Position numbers and translations under genes: made by a program. Of a stretch of DNA of 64,000 bases, positions 19,887-32,536 are shown one piece after another (position 1 is the first letter of the stretch; each line of letters starts with the position of its first letter). Source of the stretch: Obelidium mucronatum (Eukaryota; Chytridiomycota; Chytridiomycetes; Chytridiales; Chytriomycetaceae); NCBI GenBank assembly GCA_025765595.1, contig JAIVFH010000133.1, forward strand, positions 16,626 through 80,625, in the 5' to 3' direction. The notes under the pieces were generated by a model that did no database searches, was not told the DNA's origin, and saw only the letters and a program-made list of their open reading frames with translations.

Positions 19887-22800
19887 ACGCTCACGTTTTC
19901 CGCGTTTTCCACCAGTTTGCATTCCAGCTTCCCTTCCATCTCTGATATCGCGTCCTTCATTCCACAGCGTTCAAGCACTCCCCAGATTTCATTGTCCGAG
20001 AATCTGTTGGATGGATCCAGGTTGCTGCGCAGACTGCCGGAGAACAGAACTGGGTCCTGTGGAATGATAGCCAATGCCGTTCGCAAATTGTGCAGGCGTA
20101 GCTTGGAAGTGTCAACACCATCAATCAGAATTTGACCGCCTGCGAGGTCAACGATTCTGAAAAGAGCCTGCATAAGCGAAGACTTTCCGCTACCGGTTCT
20201 GTAATCAACAATTCGTTAAAAAGATACGTTTTTGAAACCCAAAAAATGAAGTGAATTCTCACCTCCCAACAACTCCGATTTTCTCTCCACCACGAATGGC
20301 CACATTGACACCCTTCAAAACAAGAGGCAAATTGGGCTGATACCTCATTTGCACATCCTTGAACTCAATATCCCCTCTTACCGGCCACTCTTTTGGTGGT
20401 TCCTCTCCTCCTTGATCTTCGATCGGCAACTCGATATATTCAACAAGCCTTTCGACCGCGTTTAACTGCATCTCCACTTCCACGAGATGAAAAACAGTCA
20501 TGTTCAACAAAGATGTACACTGTAACAAATACGACAAGGCCAATCCGATTTGGCTGGCATTTACTGTTTTTTGACTGGCAGCAGCATAAAGAGATGCAGC
20601 CAAAACAAGTGCATTTCCCATAGAATCAAGGCGGAATTGAATCCAACGCTGACCCGTATAAAGCATATACAGTGGAGAAGAGTTGGCATCAACCAGGGCA
20701 TGTGTTTTCTCAATGAAACGCGCTTCGTCGTTGTAGGCGCGGATTGTGGAGAGTCCGGACATGCATTCGGAAATGTGAGCGTATAACGGAGACCGCGATA
20801 TGGATTCAATGCGTTTGAGTTCTCGAGAAGTGCGTCTGTAAAATATTTGTATTCCTACGTATAGGCCAACTATCGGTACAAGCGCCGCCAAAAATGTGCC
20901 GCCAGTAATATAGGCAACTAAGCTGACAGACGAAATAATCTGAAGCATGCCGTAAAAGAATAATCGCATGGCATCGTAAATGGAATTGTCGACGTAATCG
21001 ACATCACGGGATAAACGATTGATAATGCGGCCAATTGGAGTTTGGTCTGTGAACACCAAAAAGCGAATTAGAACTATCCGTCAGAAAAGTATTCATACTT
21101 GCCGAAAAATCCGACAGAGCATTTCATGATCCGAGAAAAGACAGCATCATGGAGCCGTTTGGATGATTCTATTCCTCCAATCGCAAATAAGAGCGAGTAC
21201 GAAAGCAGGGAAAGGGACTGCAGAACAGTAAGACCGGCATATATCAACATATAACCTTCTTTGCTGAGCGCTGGGTATGCGAACTGAGTCCATTCAACAA
21301 GCCAGATGTCATTGGCAAGTCTTGCCACTTGGGTAAAGAGCAGGGTGAACAGAGTGCCAATCAGAAACAAGTTTGACCCGGTGCTTTTAAAATACGACAT
21401 GAACACAGCTGTACTGATGTGACCACTTTGCCTCGTTTCCGTTTGCATTTGAGTGATAGTATCTTGGGGATTATTCGCTGTTACCACCAAAGGAGAATCA
21501 GATTCCTTCTCCAAGCTCTTGTCATCAGTATGAAAAAGTGTCGCAGACGACTCCCCCTTCTCCAAAGGAGTGTCAACTTCCTCCTCTTCCCCAGTTTCAC
21601 CTCCATAGGCAGCCATCAATTGGGCAAAATCCCCATTGGAGGAAATCAAGTCCGCGTACTTTCCTTGTTCGGCAATTTCTCCATTTTTAATCAACACAAC
21701 CCAGTCACTTGCTGGGACGTGATGCAATTGATGAGTAACCAACAGCCGTGTTTTGGCGGCCAGAATTCCGCAGATTCCTTCTTCGAAGATCTTTCGACCA
21801 ACATGTGAATCAACGGCGGAAAGAGGATCTATCAAAAGAAAGAAAATCAATAAATTAAAACTGTTGCTTTATGGACTCAAGTTTGAAACACAAACCATCA
21901 AGCAGCGCAATGTCATGATCGGTATACATCAGCCGTGCTAACGAGATCCGCTGTTTCTGCCCACCACTCAAATTGATTCCACGTTCTCCGATTTCCGATA
22001 AATCGCCGTTTGGAAGAATTTTAAAATCTTGCAACAGGCATGCTGCTTCAACAACCTTGGTGTACCGCTTCTCATCAAACGGTCTTCCAAACACAATGTT
22101 ATCGCGGACAGTCGCGTTCACGATCCAAGCCTGCTGTGAGCAGTACCCTACTTTCCCGTTGAACGTTACGGTTCCCTTATTGCATTTGAGTTCTGCAATC
22201 AAAGAAGAGAGAAGTGATGATTTGCCACTTCCTACAGCGCCGACGATGGAGGTCAAGCCTCCAGACGGACATTGCAAGTTAATGTTGCGGAGCGTGGCGG
22301 CGGGTTTAATTGTCGGTGTCAAAAGAACTTCATCGGAAGTTATAAACTGTTTAGTTGTCTCCTTGGCGACTTCGGGAGAATCAGAGTCCCAAACAAATTC
22401 TCCGTCCTTGATTTCAACTCCGAAAGGGGCAGTGCGGTCGACAGATGCCTGGAAGTCTACTTCTGGGGCGTCAAATAGCTCCTGAAGGCGACGGAAAGAA
22501 ATGAAGCAATCTCCGATGTTGGATAAATGAACCGGCAGCCACATGACATGAATTCGCAGCTGGATTGATGATTATATTCAATTCCGGGCCTGCTGGAAAA
22601 GATTTGGAACGTACCTGGCTGAATAAGGCCAACGACGAAAAGATTTGAACCGGACCCAAGTTATCATTCAATGCTCCATACACAAGAAATGTGATGCTCG
22701 CAGCAAGTGCCGGAATCGCGAATCCCAAGCATTGGATAATGCTTCTTATAAAGGCGGCATTACGAACAAGGATGAGTTCCTCATCTTTGCGGATATCAGA

Positions 22801-23826
22801 TACTTTCTTCATGAATTGCGTTTCCCAGCTAAAATATTTGATTATTCGAATGCCTTGCAAGATTTCAGAGGAGAGCTTGATTCTGTTGTCGGTTATAGGG
22901 GCTGTGAGACCCCGTAAAACCATAAGTCGTTTGATCATATAGCTTTGGAATGGGACACAGATAATCAGAAAGGCAACACCAGCCAAACCAGATGCACTTT
23001 TGTGAAGTAAGAAAAATCAGAATCAAGGAATCCAATCAAAGAAACAACTTACCCAATAATCACCATCAGAATAGTGATGGTTGTGATGAAATAGAATGGC
23101 GCGGTCCACACCATTTGAAATTGTTGGAACGCTCCTTCGATACGTCCAATGTCGGTTGAAACCAGATTTGTCAGCTTTCCAGCAGAGAATCTAGCCCGAC
23201 CCACACCATTCAAACGCAGAGACTTCCGATAAACGGCTGCGGTAAGCATCCCTTTAACCCCAATTGCAAGTCTATAAGAGTGGTGAAATACCGTCGCTGA
23301 AATAACGCATGGTTTACAATCACATTCAGACATTGTTTATCAGGCACATACCACTCAACGTCAAAGATGTTGACATGAACAAGAAGAATCCAACCGCATA
23401 CAGAAAAGCTTGATAAACAGGCGGAGGATCAGGACCTTGGGCAGCAACAATTGTCGTCAGCAGTGCACGCATCACAATTGACGTGAAGTTCAAACACAAG
23501 TCCCCAATAATCTTTCCAATTCCCCATAATGGATAAGCGCGATACATGCTAAGCACAGTGTTTCGCACGGTATGTCTTTCACGTGAAGTGTCGCCAGCAA
23601 AGTTGGCATTTGCTTGGGCCAACAATGTTTCAAACCGAAGAACCAACAGCTCGGACTTCATTGAATCATCGATGCAGTACATGTCGTCCATTTCGAGTGG
23701 AGTCTTAAAACCCTTTCTGGCCAACGGGTTGAACCATGAGAATGTCAGTTTCGACCAGAACGAAGCATCTGCTTCAACACTGGCGAGGTGTGGTTCGCTG
23801 ATGGTTGTTTCTCTGCCTTTTTCCAT
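19550..23826 (-). CDS. ABC transporter, ABCC/MRP type, copy C
   Basis: Full-length TMD1-NBD1-TMD2-NBD2 gene in seven or eight exons starting MEKGRETTISEPHLASVE at 23826. NBD1 shows GAVGSGKSSLLSSLIAEL and LSGGQKQRISLARL; NBD2 shows [13 protein letters not shown] and LDECTASVD. Its N-terminal exon and TMDs are the most divergent of the four copies (SFWSKLTFSWFNPLARKG in place of SFLSQLTNAWFDKLVKKG), yet its last exon (19550-20173) is nearly identical to those of A and D. This mosaic indicates homogenisation of the NBD2 exon. The 3' third supplied the tail of chimera B. Likely a plasma- or vacuolar-membrane exporter; substrate not predictable. Confidence 0.85.
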
Positions 23827-24058
23827 TTGTTTTCACAGCTGAAGTGTGCATGCCGAATGCGTAATTGCTTCTTTTGTGATTTCAAATGGCTGTTTGACGT
23901 TTGTGCACGGGAAGTGGTGACATTTTGAGTGTTTATCAGATGTACAAAGAACATCCAAGAATCCAACGTAATTTGCTGTAATTTGTGAGGGTTTCAAAAC
24001 CGTCTAGCCTTTCTTGATTACAATTCTACTACTTTGTTTTTATTACAGCACAATGCAT

Positions 24059-27000
24059 CTATTCCAAAAACGAACGAAGCAACGATGCATTGGCGTCTCC
24101 AGTTTCATCCACCATTTTGCTAAAGTGGGAATCGCGATTCTCAATCAGCAAGCGTCGTGGCGTGTCATATTCTAAAACCTGTCCTTCCCCAAGCACAAGA
24201 ATCTTGGTTGATCCAATAATGGTATTCAGTCGATGCGCAATTGTCAGTGTGGTTGCATCCTTGAACTCTTCCTGGATCGTCTTTTGAATCAACGCATCAG
24301 TGGCCATGTCAACACTGGCAGTGCATTCGTCCAACACAATAATCCGGGGTCGCTGGAGACACGCTCGTGCAAGACACAACAGCTGGCGTTGGCCAACGCT
24401 CACGTTTTCCGCGTTTTCCACCAGTTTGCACTCGAGCTTCCCTTCCATCTCTGATATCGCGTCCTTCATTCCACAGCGCTCAAGCACTCCCCAGATTTCA
24501 TTGTCCGAGAACCTGTTGGATGGATCCAAGTTGCTGCGCAGACTGCCAGAGAACAGAACCGGGTCCTGTGGAATGATAGCCAATGCCGTTCGCAGATTGT
24601 GCAGGCGTAGCTTGGACGTGTCCACTCCGTCAATCAGAATTTGGCCGCCTGCGAGGTCAACGATTCGGAAGAGGGCTTGCATAAGCGAAGACTTTCCGCT
24701 GCCCGTTCTGTAACCAACAAATCGTTAAAAAATGCGATTTTGAAACCTGAAATACAAAGTTTTTCTCACCTCCCAACAACACCGATTTTCTCACCACCAC
24801 GAATCGCCACATTGACGCCCTTCAAAACAAGAGGCAAATTGGGTTGATACCTCATCTGCACATCCTTGAACTCAATATCCCCCTTCACCGGCCACTCTTT
24901 TGGTGGTTCATCTCCTCCTTGATCCTCAATCGGCAACTCAAGATACTCCACCAACCGCTCCACAGCATTCAACTGAATCTCGACTTCCACAATCTGAAAC
25001 ACAGTCATATTCAACAAAGCCGTGCATTGCAACAGATACGACAAAGCCAACCCAATCTGACTGGGATTAATCGTTGCCCGACTCGCAGCCGCATACATGG
25101 CCGCCGACAGCACCAACACATTCCCAATACAATCCAACCTGAATTGAATCCATCTCTGCCCCGTAAAAAGCATATACATGGGAGACGAATTGGCGTCCAC
25201 CAAGACATGAGTTTTATGAATGAACCGCGACTCATCATTATAAGCGCGGATCGTAGAAAGTCCAGACATGCATTCGGAAATATGAGCGTATAACGGGGAC
25301 CGAGAGATGGATTCGATACGTTTCAGTTCTCGTGAGGTTGCGCGGTAGATGATTTGGATTCCAACGTAGATTGCAATCATGGGGATGAGGGCGGCGATGA
25401 AGACCCCACCTGTGATGTAGGAAACGAGACTGAAGGCTGAGATTACTTGGAGAATCGAGTAGAAGAGGAGGCGGATGGCGTCGTAGATGGAGTTGTCTAC
25501 GTAATCAACGTCTCGGGAGAGGCGGTTGACGATTCGGCCGATGGGTGTTTGATCTGGCAACAATAAGATGAATAACGCGCAACAAAAATGCAAAAGGGAG
25601 TTTTTTTTTTTCATAGCTTTACCGAAAAATCCGACGGAGCATTTCATGATTCGAGAAAAGACTGCGTCGTGTAAACTCTTGGATGCTTGAATCCCACCGA
25701 CAGCAAACAAAAGCGAATACGTCAACAGAGATAGCGCTTGAAGCACCGTCAACCCAGCATACGTCAACATGTATCCTTCTTTACTCAAACCAGGATACGC
25801 AAACTGTGTCCATTCGACAAGCCAAATATCATTAGCCAGACGTGCAGCTTGGGTAAACACCAGAGAAGTGAGAGTCACGAGCAAGAATACATTGGATCCA
25901 GAGCTCTTGAAGTACGACATGAATACGGAAGAACTGATTTTCCCATTCTGACGGATCTCTACTTGCATCTGAGTAACGTGTTTTGCGGGTTCGGTGACTT
26001 CTTTGCCTGCGGCGGAAGTTTCCTCGGTGGATTTCTTTTCCTTCTTCTCGTCGATTGTTGCAGAGGACTCTCCCTTCTCCAAAGAGGTGTCGACTTCCTC
26101 TTCTTCTTCTCCGGTTTCACCTCCATAGGCAGCCATCAGTTGTGCAAACTCTCCGTTGGTGGCAATCAAATCCGTGTATTTCCCTTGTTCAGCGATTTCT
26201 CCATTCTTGAGAAACACGACCCAATCACTTGCTGGGACATGGTGCAATTGGTGGGTTACAAGCAATCGCGTCTTGGCAGCCAAAATCCCACAGATTCCTT
26301 GCTCAAAGATCTTGCGCCCAACATGCGAGTCAACAGCAGACAGGGGATCTTAAAAAGAGAAAGAAAGAAAGAAAGAATTGTGAGTACTGTGCATCAACTC
26401 TGTAACCCGAAAAAAAAAAAAAAAAAAAAAAAAAAGACAAACCATCAAGAAGAGCAATATCATGATCCGTATACATCAACCTCGCCAACGAAATCCTCTG
26501 CTTCTGACCCCCACTCAAATTAATCCCCCGTTCCCCAATCTCCGACAAATCCCCATTCGGCAGAATCCTGAAATCCGGCAACAAACACGCAGCCTCAACA
26601 ACCTTGTTATACCGCTTCTCATCAAACTGTCTCCCAAATACAATGTTATCGCGGACAGTCGCGTTCACGATCCACGCCTGTTGAGAACAGTACCCGACTT
26701 TCCCGTTGAATGTGACGGTTCCCTTGTTGCATTTGAGTTCTGCGATTAAGGAGGAGAGGAGGGAGGATTTGCCGCTCCCGACGGCGCCGACGATGGATGT
26801 GAGGCCGCCGGAGGGGCATTGGAGGTTGATGTTGCGGAGGGTTGCGGTTGGGTGGGATGTTGCGGGGGTTGGAGTCAATAGGATCTCATCGGATGTGAGG
26901 AATGGGTCGTCTTTTGTGTCTGTGGTGGTGGGTGCTGGTAATGTGGCATCCGACTCCCAAGTGAACTCTCCGTCTTTGATTTCGACGCCATAAGTGGCAG

Positions 27001-28871
27001 AGGGGTCAACGGACGGTTGGAATTCGACTTCGGGGGCATCGAAAAGCTCTTGGAGGCGACGGAAGGAAATAAAAGAGTCACCAATGTTTGAGAGTTGGAG
27101 AGGCAGCCACATGACATGTTGACGAAGCTGAATATTCGGTTGAATGAAGGGGTGAATACATGTGCAACCAGAAACAAAAAAGAAATGAGCATACCTGGTT
27201 GAACAAAGCCAGCGACGAAAATATTTGAACTGGACCCAAGTTGTCGCTTACAGCTCCATACACCAAGAAAGTGATACTCGCAGCAAGAGCAGGAATCGCA
27301 AATCCCAAACAAGAAATAATACTTCTTATAAAGGCGGCATGGCGAACAAGAACAAGCTCTTCGTGCTCACGAATGCCAGAGACATTCTTCATGAATTGAG
27401 ACTCCCAACTGAAATATTTAATGATGCGGATTCCTTGCAAAATCTCAGACGACAGCTTGATGCGCTTGTCAGTCACGGGAGCAATCAAACCACGCAAAAC
27501 CATGAGCTTCTTGATCATGTATCCTTGAAACGGAAGACAGATGAACAAGAAGGCAACGCCGGCTAATCCAGGTGTTCCAATGATCACCATCAAGATGATG
27601 ATGGTTGTGAGGAAATAGATTGGCGCTGTCCAGACCATTTGGAGTTGTTGAAATGTTTGTTCGATGCGGCCGATATCTGTGGAGACTAAGTTTGTTAACT
27701 TGCCGGATGAGAATCGGGATCGACCGACGCCGTTGAGGCGTAATGATTTGCGGTATAGAGCGGTTGTGAGCATTCCTTTGACTCCGATGGCTACTTTTGA
27801 TGAATGGTGGAATACGGCGGCTTTTTTTTGTTGTTGTTGTTTGTTTGTTAGTTGTTTGATGCGTTGTTGTTGTGTATCACGTTAGAGAGAAGAAGAATAC
27901 ACCGCCTTTGGCGGTATACCATAGAAGAAAGAAGAAGGAGATACACCGCCGAAGACATATGCGGTAGACCAGCACCGCCTTCGGCGGTAAAATCACACCG
28001 CCTTCGGCGGTATAGAATACAAGAAAAAAGAAGGAGATACTCCGCCTACGGCGGTTAAGACCAATGCGGTAGAACAAAACCGCCTTCGGCGGTAAAATCA
28101 CATCGCCTTCGGCGATGTAGAATACAAGAAAGAAGAAGGAGATACTCCGCCTACGGCGGTTAAGACCAATGCGGTAGAACAACACCGCCTTCGGCGAACA
28201 CCGCCTTCGGCGGTAAAATCACACCGCCTTCGGCGGTGTAGAATACAAGAAAGAAGAAGGAGATGCAACGCCTTCGGCGTTAAAGAAAAATCACACCGCC
28301 TTCGGCGGTACAGAAAGTACCAACCATTCATAAGAGAAGCAGTGCAAGTCAACAAAAAAAACCCAAAAGCATAAAGAAAAGCGACATGAGCAGGAGGAGG
28401 ATCCGGTCCTTGCGAAGCAATAATACTCGTCAAGAGAGCTCGCATGACAATACTAGTCAAAGTCATGCACGCATCACCGATAATCTTTCCGATACCATAA
28501 ACAGGATAAGATCGATACATGTAGAGAATCGTATTGAGAACCGTCTTTCGTTCAACAGAATTGGTGGTAGCAGCAGCAGCAGCAGCCTTCTCATTGGCTT
28601 GAGCCAATAGAGTTTCAAATTGTTGGACCAAAAAGAGGGATCGTTGGGAGTCGTCGATTGCATACAGATCCTCCATTTCAAGCGGAGTCTTCCATCCCTT
28701 TTTGACTAGTTTGTCGAACCATGCGTTTGTCAGTTGTGACAGGAAGGAGGACTGGGCTTCCAAGCTTGGAAGGTGGGGTTGACTAATGTTCAAGGTATCG
28801 TTGGGGGATGAGGAGGGGTTGTTATTCGCTGTTGTCGTTGTCGTTGTTGCAGCTGTTGTTGTTGTTGGCAT
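24059..28871 (-). CDS. ABC transporter, ABCC/MRP type, copy D
   Basis: Full-length ABCC gene starting MPTTTTAATTTTTTANNN at 28871, with a Thr/Asn-rich leader before the SQPHLPSLEAQSSFLSQ motif shared with A. The exons are in the same order as in A and C; TMD2 and the NBD2 start are in a long exon (24766-25560). Walker A, LSGGQ, SVGQR and LDECTASVD are intact. The first intron (28324-27821, 504 bp) is several times longer than the corresponding introns of A-C because it carries an array of about 13 GC-rich micro-hairpins. An intron near 26410 contains a run of over 25 A. It is divergent from PEX12, with 137 bp between the start codons. Confidence 0.85.
27900..28310 (-). repeat. Intronic micro-hairpin array in ABCC-D (about 13 units)
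   Basis: Fills most of intron 1. On the gene-sense (minus) strand the units read ACCGCC-GAA-GGCGGT with variants ATCGCC/GGCGAT, AACGCC/GGCGTT and loop GTA. A longer period of about 105-120 bp is visible, made of two or three hairpins plus a CTCCTTCTTCTTTCTTGTATTCTA spacer. One unit (27900) has loop AAA, and one near 27946 is broken. Confidence 0.85.
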
Positions 28872-29008
28872 TTGACGGCCGTTGAATACAGGAAAGTCAA
28901 ATTTTTGAAATTGAGATTTCCAAAAAGAAAAAGCGACAGACTTCCGTTCCGCTCCGGCACACTGTTTTAATTTGCAATTGTGATTTGAAATCGCGAAAAC
29001 AGAAAAGA

Positions 29009-30260
29009 ATGAGCCGCCCGTCGCTCTTTGAAGTCGCGGCGGCCGCGCAGCTCGACGCACTCGCGAAGCCGGCGCTGCGGTACGTGCTTGCGTGTGTGGC
29101 GCAGCAGCGCACGTGGGCGTCGCTGCCGCTCGCGCGCGCCGTTGCGACGTGGCGGTTCGACGCGCTGTTTCTCGCGGCGGCGGTCGCAGCGTCGGCGCCG
29201 CTCGTCGCCAGCGCGAGTCCGGCGCTGTGGCACGAGCGCTTCTACGGCCTGCGGCGCGTCGCTGTGTCTAACTCTAACTCGGGCTCTAACTCGGGCTCTG
29301 ACTCGGGCTCGAAGTCAATCTCGTTCGCGCAGCGCGCCGCCAGCCTCGCCGCGCCCGCCGCCGCTGCGTGCGCCGCCGATGTGTTCGCTGACGCCCACGC
29401 CGCCGCCGTCGCGCTCGACGCCGCCCAACGGACGCCGCTGCAGCGCGTGCTTGTCGCCGTGTATCCAGCCGCGAATCTGATATGTGCGCTGCTCAAGGCC
29501 ACTGTCGCCGCTGCCTACATGTTCAACAAGACGGGCTCGTGCAACCTGGTCGACATTGTCATGCGCATTGCCGTGGTTCGAATGTCTGCAGCGGACTACG
29601 TACGTATGTGTCTTTCTCTATACCACCATCATTAAACATCACAATCACGATCACGACAACAGAAAGCTTTGGCGGATGATCAGAGTCTTCCAATGTTCCC
29701 GGATCCATCTCAACTGTCTTCTCATTCTCGGATAAAGAATGCCGCCATCATTGCTTGGTCCGTTTTACGGAAATTCACGTCTTTTGCTTCTACGTATATT
29801 CTTCCGTCGTCCATTTTCTTGTTTCGTTTCGTGGAGTGGTGGTATGCTGCTGAATACCATAAACTCGCTCAAACTCAGGAACCTATTCCGGATCCTCCTG
29901 ATTCTGTTGAGGTATGAGGGTTCCGTGATGGTACCGCCGAAGGCGCAACAATACCGCCGAAGGCGGTGTTTCGTTTGTTCTTTTCCTGCTTTTCTCTTTC
30001 AAATCTTCTCTTCTTGATTCGACTTCTCATAACACACACTACAGCCACACATTGAAGGAATCCCTATACCCAAAGACCCATCCCATTGTCCACTCTGTGT
30101 ATCAGAAATCAAGAACCAAGCCATGCTTCCTTCTGGATACGTTTTTTGTTATCCGTGTATATACAAACATGTAGAAAAGTATGGTGAATGTCCAGTCTCA
30201 AAACTGTCTTTTTCTGTGGGTAGAGGGTCGTGTGTACGTAGATTGTACGCAACCAGTTGA
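29009..30260 (+). CDS. PEX12: PEX12, peroxisomal RING-type E3 ligase subunit
   Basis: Exons 29009-29599, 29663-29911 and 30045-30260, all in phase 0, about 352 residues, typical for the family. It begins MSRPSLFEVAAAAQLDALAK, matching the PSxFE...Q..L..ALRYVL start of PEX12. The middle has membrane segments and the FVEWWY motif. The last exon holds a reduced RING (CPLC...CYPCI...CPVS) that, as in known PEX12, lacks a full set of zinc ligands. PEX12 acts with PEX2 and PEX10 in the peroxisomal membrane to ubiquitinate and recycle PEX5. ATG 29009 is chosen over an ATG eight codons upstream because the conserved start follows it. Exon 1 is very GC/Ala-rich; intron 2 carries two micro-hairpins. 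Confidence 0.9.
29933..29967 (+). repeat. Two micro-hairpins in PEX12 intron 2
   Basis: ACCGCCGAAGGCGCA (right arm decayed) and ACCGCCGAAGGCGGT, 5 bp apart, inside intron 29912-30044 and with the GAA loop on the transcript-sense strand. Confidence 0.8.
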
Positions 30261-30384
30261 TGGTGATGATGGTGATGATATATGATGAATGTGGTATTAA
30301 TTTTAATGTATAGTTCCAATATGTTTTCTACATCATTCTACTTGTACATTTATTTGTTTAATTTTTAAATAACTGAAAATAATC

Positions 30385-32195
30385 ATGCAGAACCAACAAC
30401 AGTTTCGGCCCCAACAGCTGACGCCGCAACAGATGCAGCAGATGCAGCAGATGCAGGTGACAACAATCCAAAGCATTGAATGCATCACGTACTCAACAGT
30501 CTTTGACAAACAGATGATGAACATGAATATGAATATGAACATGAACATGAACATGAATATGAACATGGGCATGAACATGGGACCCGCCCGCCCAATGATG
30601 TACCCTGGCGCGCCGGCGCCAGTCCCGCCGGCGGCCGGCATGGGCGCCGCGAAGGGCGGCGTCGCGGTGAGTGTGCTCTAAAAACAACACCAAACACTCA
30701 ACACCAAACACTCAAAACCAGAAGCGCCGCCGCCCGCTCGACCGCAGTCTGCCGCTGCGCATCGACGCGTTTGTGCCCGAGGCGCGGCTGTACGCCAGTC
30801 TGCAGGCCGCCGAGCGCCGCCTCGACGCCGCGCTCGCCGCAAAGAAGGCGAGTCTGCTCGAACACGTCGCCGCCCCGCCCGCCGCGTCAACCGCCGCCCT
30901 GCGGCTGCGCGTCGCTTCGAACCCTGCCCCGCAAAACGCAAACACCCCCGCGTGGTCGCTCAGCATCACGGCCTGGCTGCACAACAAACCACAGCAACTC
31001 GCGAAGCTGTCGGATCTGCTGCGCGTCGTGCACGTGAAGCTGCTGCGCGATCAGGCAATGTACGCGGAACCAAACACGATCGAAGTACGAGTCTTTTCTA
31101 CATTTGTTTTTATTCTCTTTTCTTACAATTGTGTTATTTGCCCAGTGGCGGAAAGGCGAATCGCCCATCAAGGACTTTGAAGGATTCCAAATCACGCGGA
31201 AGGGCGATCAGGATGTGCAAATCAAGATTCTGCTTATTCTTGATAACTCTGCGGGGGGTCCTGAAAAGTTTCGGTTGTCGGCGGAGTTGGCGGATGTTTT
31301 GAATGTTAAGGTGGATACAAAGACGAGTGCTGTTTTGAGGCTTTGGCAGTATATCAAGGTGATTTCTTTGGTTTTCTGTTGGAGGCGGACGTTTATTCGT
31401 GGAAGGCGGCTTCCCACCGTTTTCGATTTGAATATATACATGTCTACCGCTGAAGGCGGTGAATGCCATTAACCACGAACATGACTAAAAAAAGACATCC
31501 TCAAAAAACCCAGATGAACGGCCTTCAAGATATCGAAGACAAGAGGATGATCAACTTTGATGATACCCTTCAAAAGGTATATAACAGAAATACATTACAA
31601 ACAACCGAAAAAGAAAATAACATTAAATTCCAAAAAAAAAAAAAAAAAAAAAAAAAAATACCCCCAAGATCTTCAAAACAAAAAAAGTGCTCCTGACACA
31701 CCTACCAGATCTCCTATCAGCCCATTTTACTCCTTTAGATCCAATTAGTCTTGATTACACTGTCAAAATCAATGAGCCCCATTCAGCTTGTTTCGAGTTT
31801 GACGTTGATGTGGATTGTCCAGATAACAAAAAGACGCACATTTTGAATGTGATTGGAGGTGGGGATTCGATTTCGAGGCAGGAAATCGCGGTGATTGATG
31901 ATGAGGTACCATATTCTTCCACTCGTCATTTATATATATTAAAAACAACGCCACCCCATAAAAGATTACAAAACTAGTACAAAAAGTAGCCCAATGCAAG
32001 CACAAACGCGAGTTTATGCTGTCTTTTGCAAAAGACCCAGTTGGGTTTTGTAATCAATGGGTTGCTAGTCAAACACGGGATTTGGAGGTTGTGTTGGGTG
32101 ATTCGAGAATCAATGCGGAGGAGGCGCGGAGGTCGTCGTTTTATAAGGATAATTGGGTGAATGAGGCAGTGTTTCATTATTTGAATTCTGTATGA
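30385..32195 (+). CDS. SWI/SNF-type chromatin remodeller subunit with SWIB domain (SMARCD/Snf12/Rsc6 family)
   Basis: Six or more exons. After a Gln/Met/Asn-rich start (QMQQMQQM and a long (MN)n run) and RPLDRSLPLRIDAFVPEA, the protein has the BAF60 core. WSLSITAWLHN, then WRKGESPIKDFEGFQITRKG, then a SWIB domain (EKFRLSAELADVLNVKVDT...LWQYIK, LQDIEDKRMINFDDTLQK). The C-terminal helices after SWIB are also present. These proteins bridge transcription factors and the remodelling ATPase in the nucleus. The intron between the two halves of SWIB (31360-31513) contains a single micro-hairpin, and the next intron a run of 23 or so A. Stop TGA at 32193. The second exon is highly GC-rich, later exons AT-rich. 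Confidence 0.88.
31446..31460 (+). repeat. Single micro-hairpin in SMARCD-type gene intron
   Basis: ACCGCTGAAGGCGGT, differing from the consensus by one C-to-T that still allows a G-U pair in RNA. GAA loop on the sense strand, inside intron 31360-31513. Confidence 0.65.
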
Positions 32196-32536
32196 GGTTT
32201 TTTTTTTACTTCTTTGGAATTTCGCTACACGGATGTATACACTCTCAGACACAGAGCAGGGATGTGGTTGTTTTATTTAAGAATAAAGAAATGTTTTGAC
32301 TTGATGGAAACCTGAAGTTTCGAATATCTGGGAACGAAAAAAAAAACTCTGACTTATATTGTTTTCCTTAATTTTCAACTTTGAGTGATTTATTGGCTTT
32401 CGTTGTATTTAAAGTGGGATAGGTATCTTTCGTTGTGCTCAAACAGTGGGAAATCGCGCAATCGCGCAAGATTTCATTGAAACCGGAAAATAAAAAAAAA
32501 ACCTCGGATCCGACATCACGCGAGAAGATACCACAG
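32196..32536. other. Intergenic, no gene seen
   Basis: AT-rich spacer between the SMARCD-type gene and permease 1, both rightward. An in-frame upstream ATG at 32435 exists but sits in unremarkable sequence (CAATCGCGCAATCGCGC repeat nearby), so 32537 is preferred as the permease start. Confidence 0.4.

Noticed and set aside
26409..26435. Poly-A run of about 27 in an ABCC-D intron as a retroposon tail
   Set aside because: A/T runs of 10-25 occur in many introns here without target-site duplications or adjacent element sequence.
27900..28310. CRISPR-like array of palindromic repeats
   Set aside because: Eukaryotic intron context, repeats of only 15 nt, spacers of uneven length and shared pyrimidine-rich sequence; no cas genes.
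28098..28320. Coding sequence continuing from the ABCC-D first exon through the hairpin array
   Set aside because: The frame is open only because the hairpins encode Arg/Gly-rich text; splicing at 28324 and 27821 joins TM1 and the next conserved exon in phase exactly as in copies A-C.
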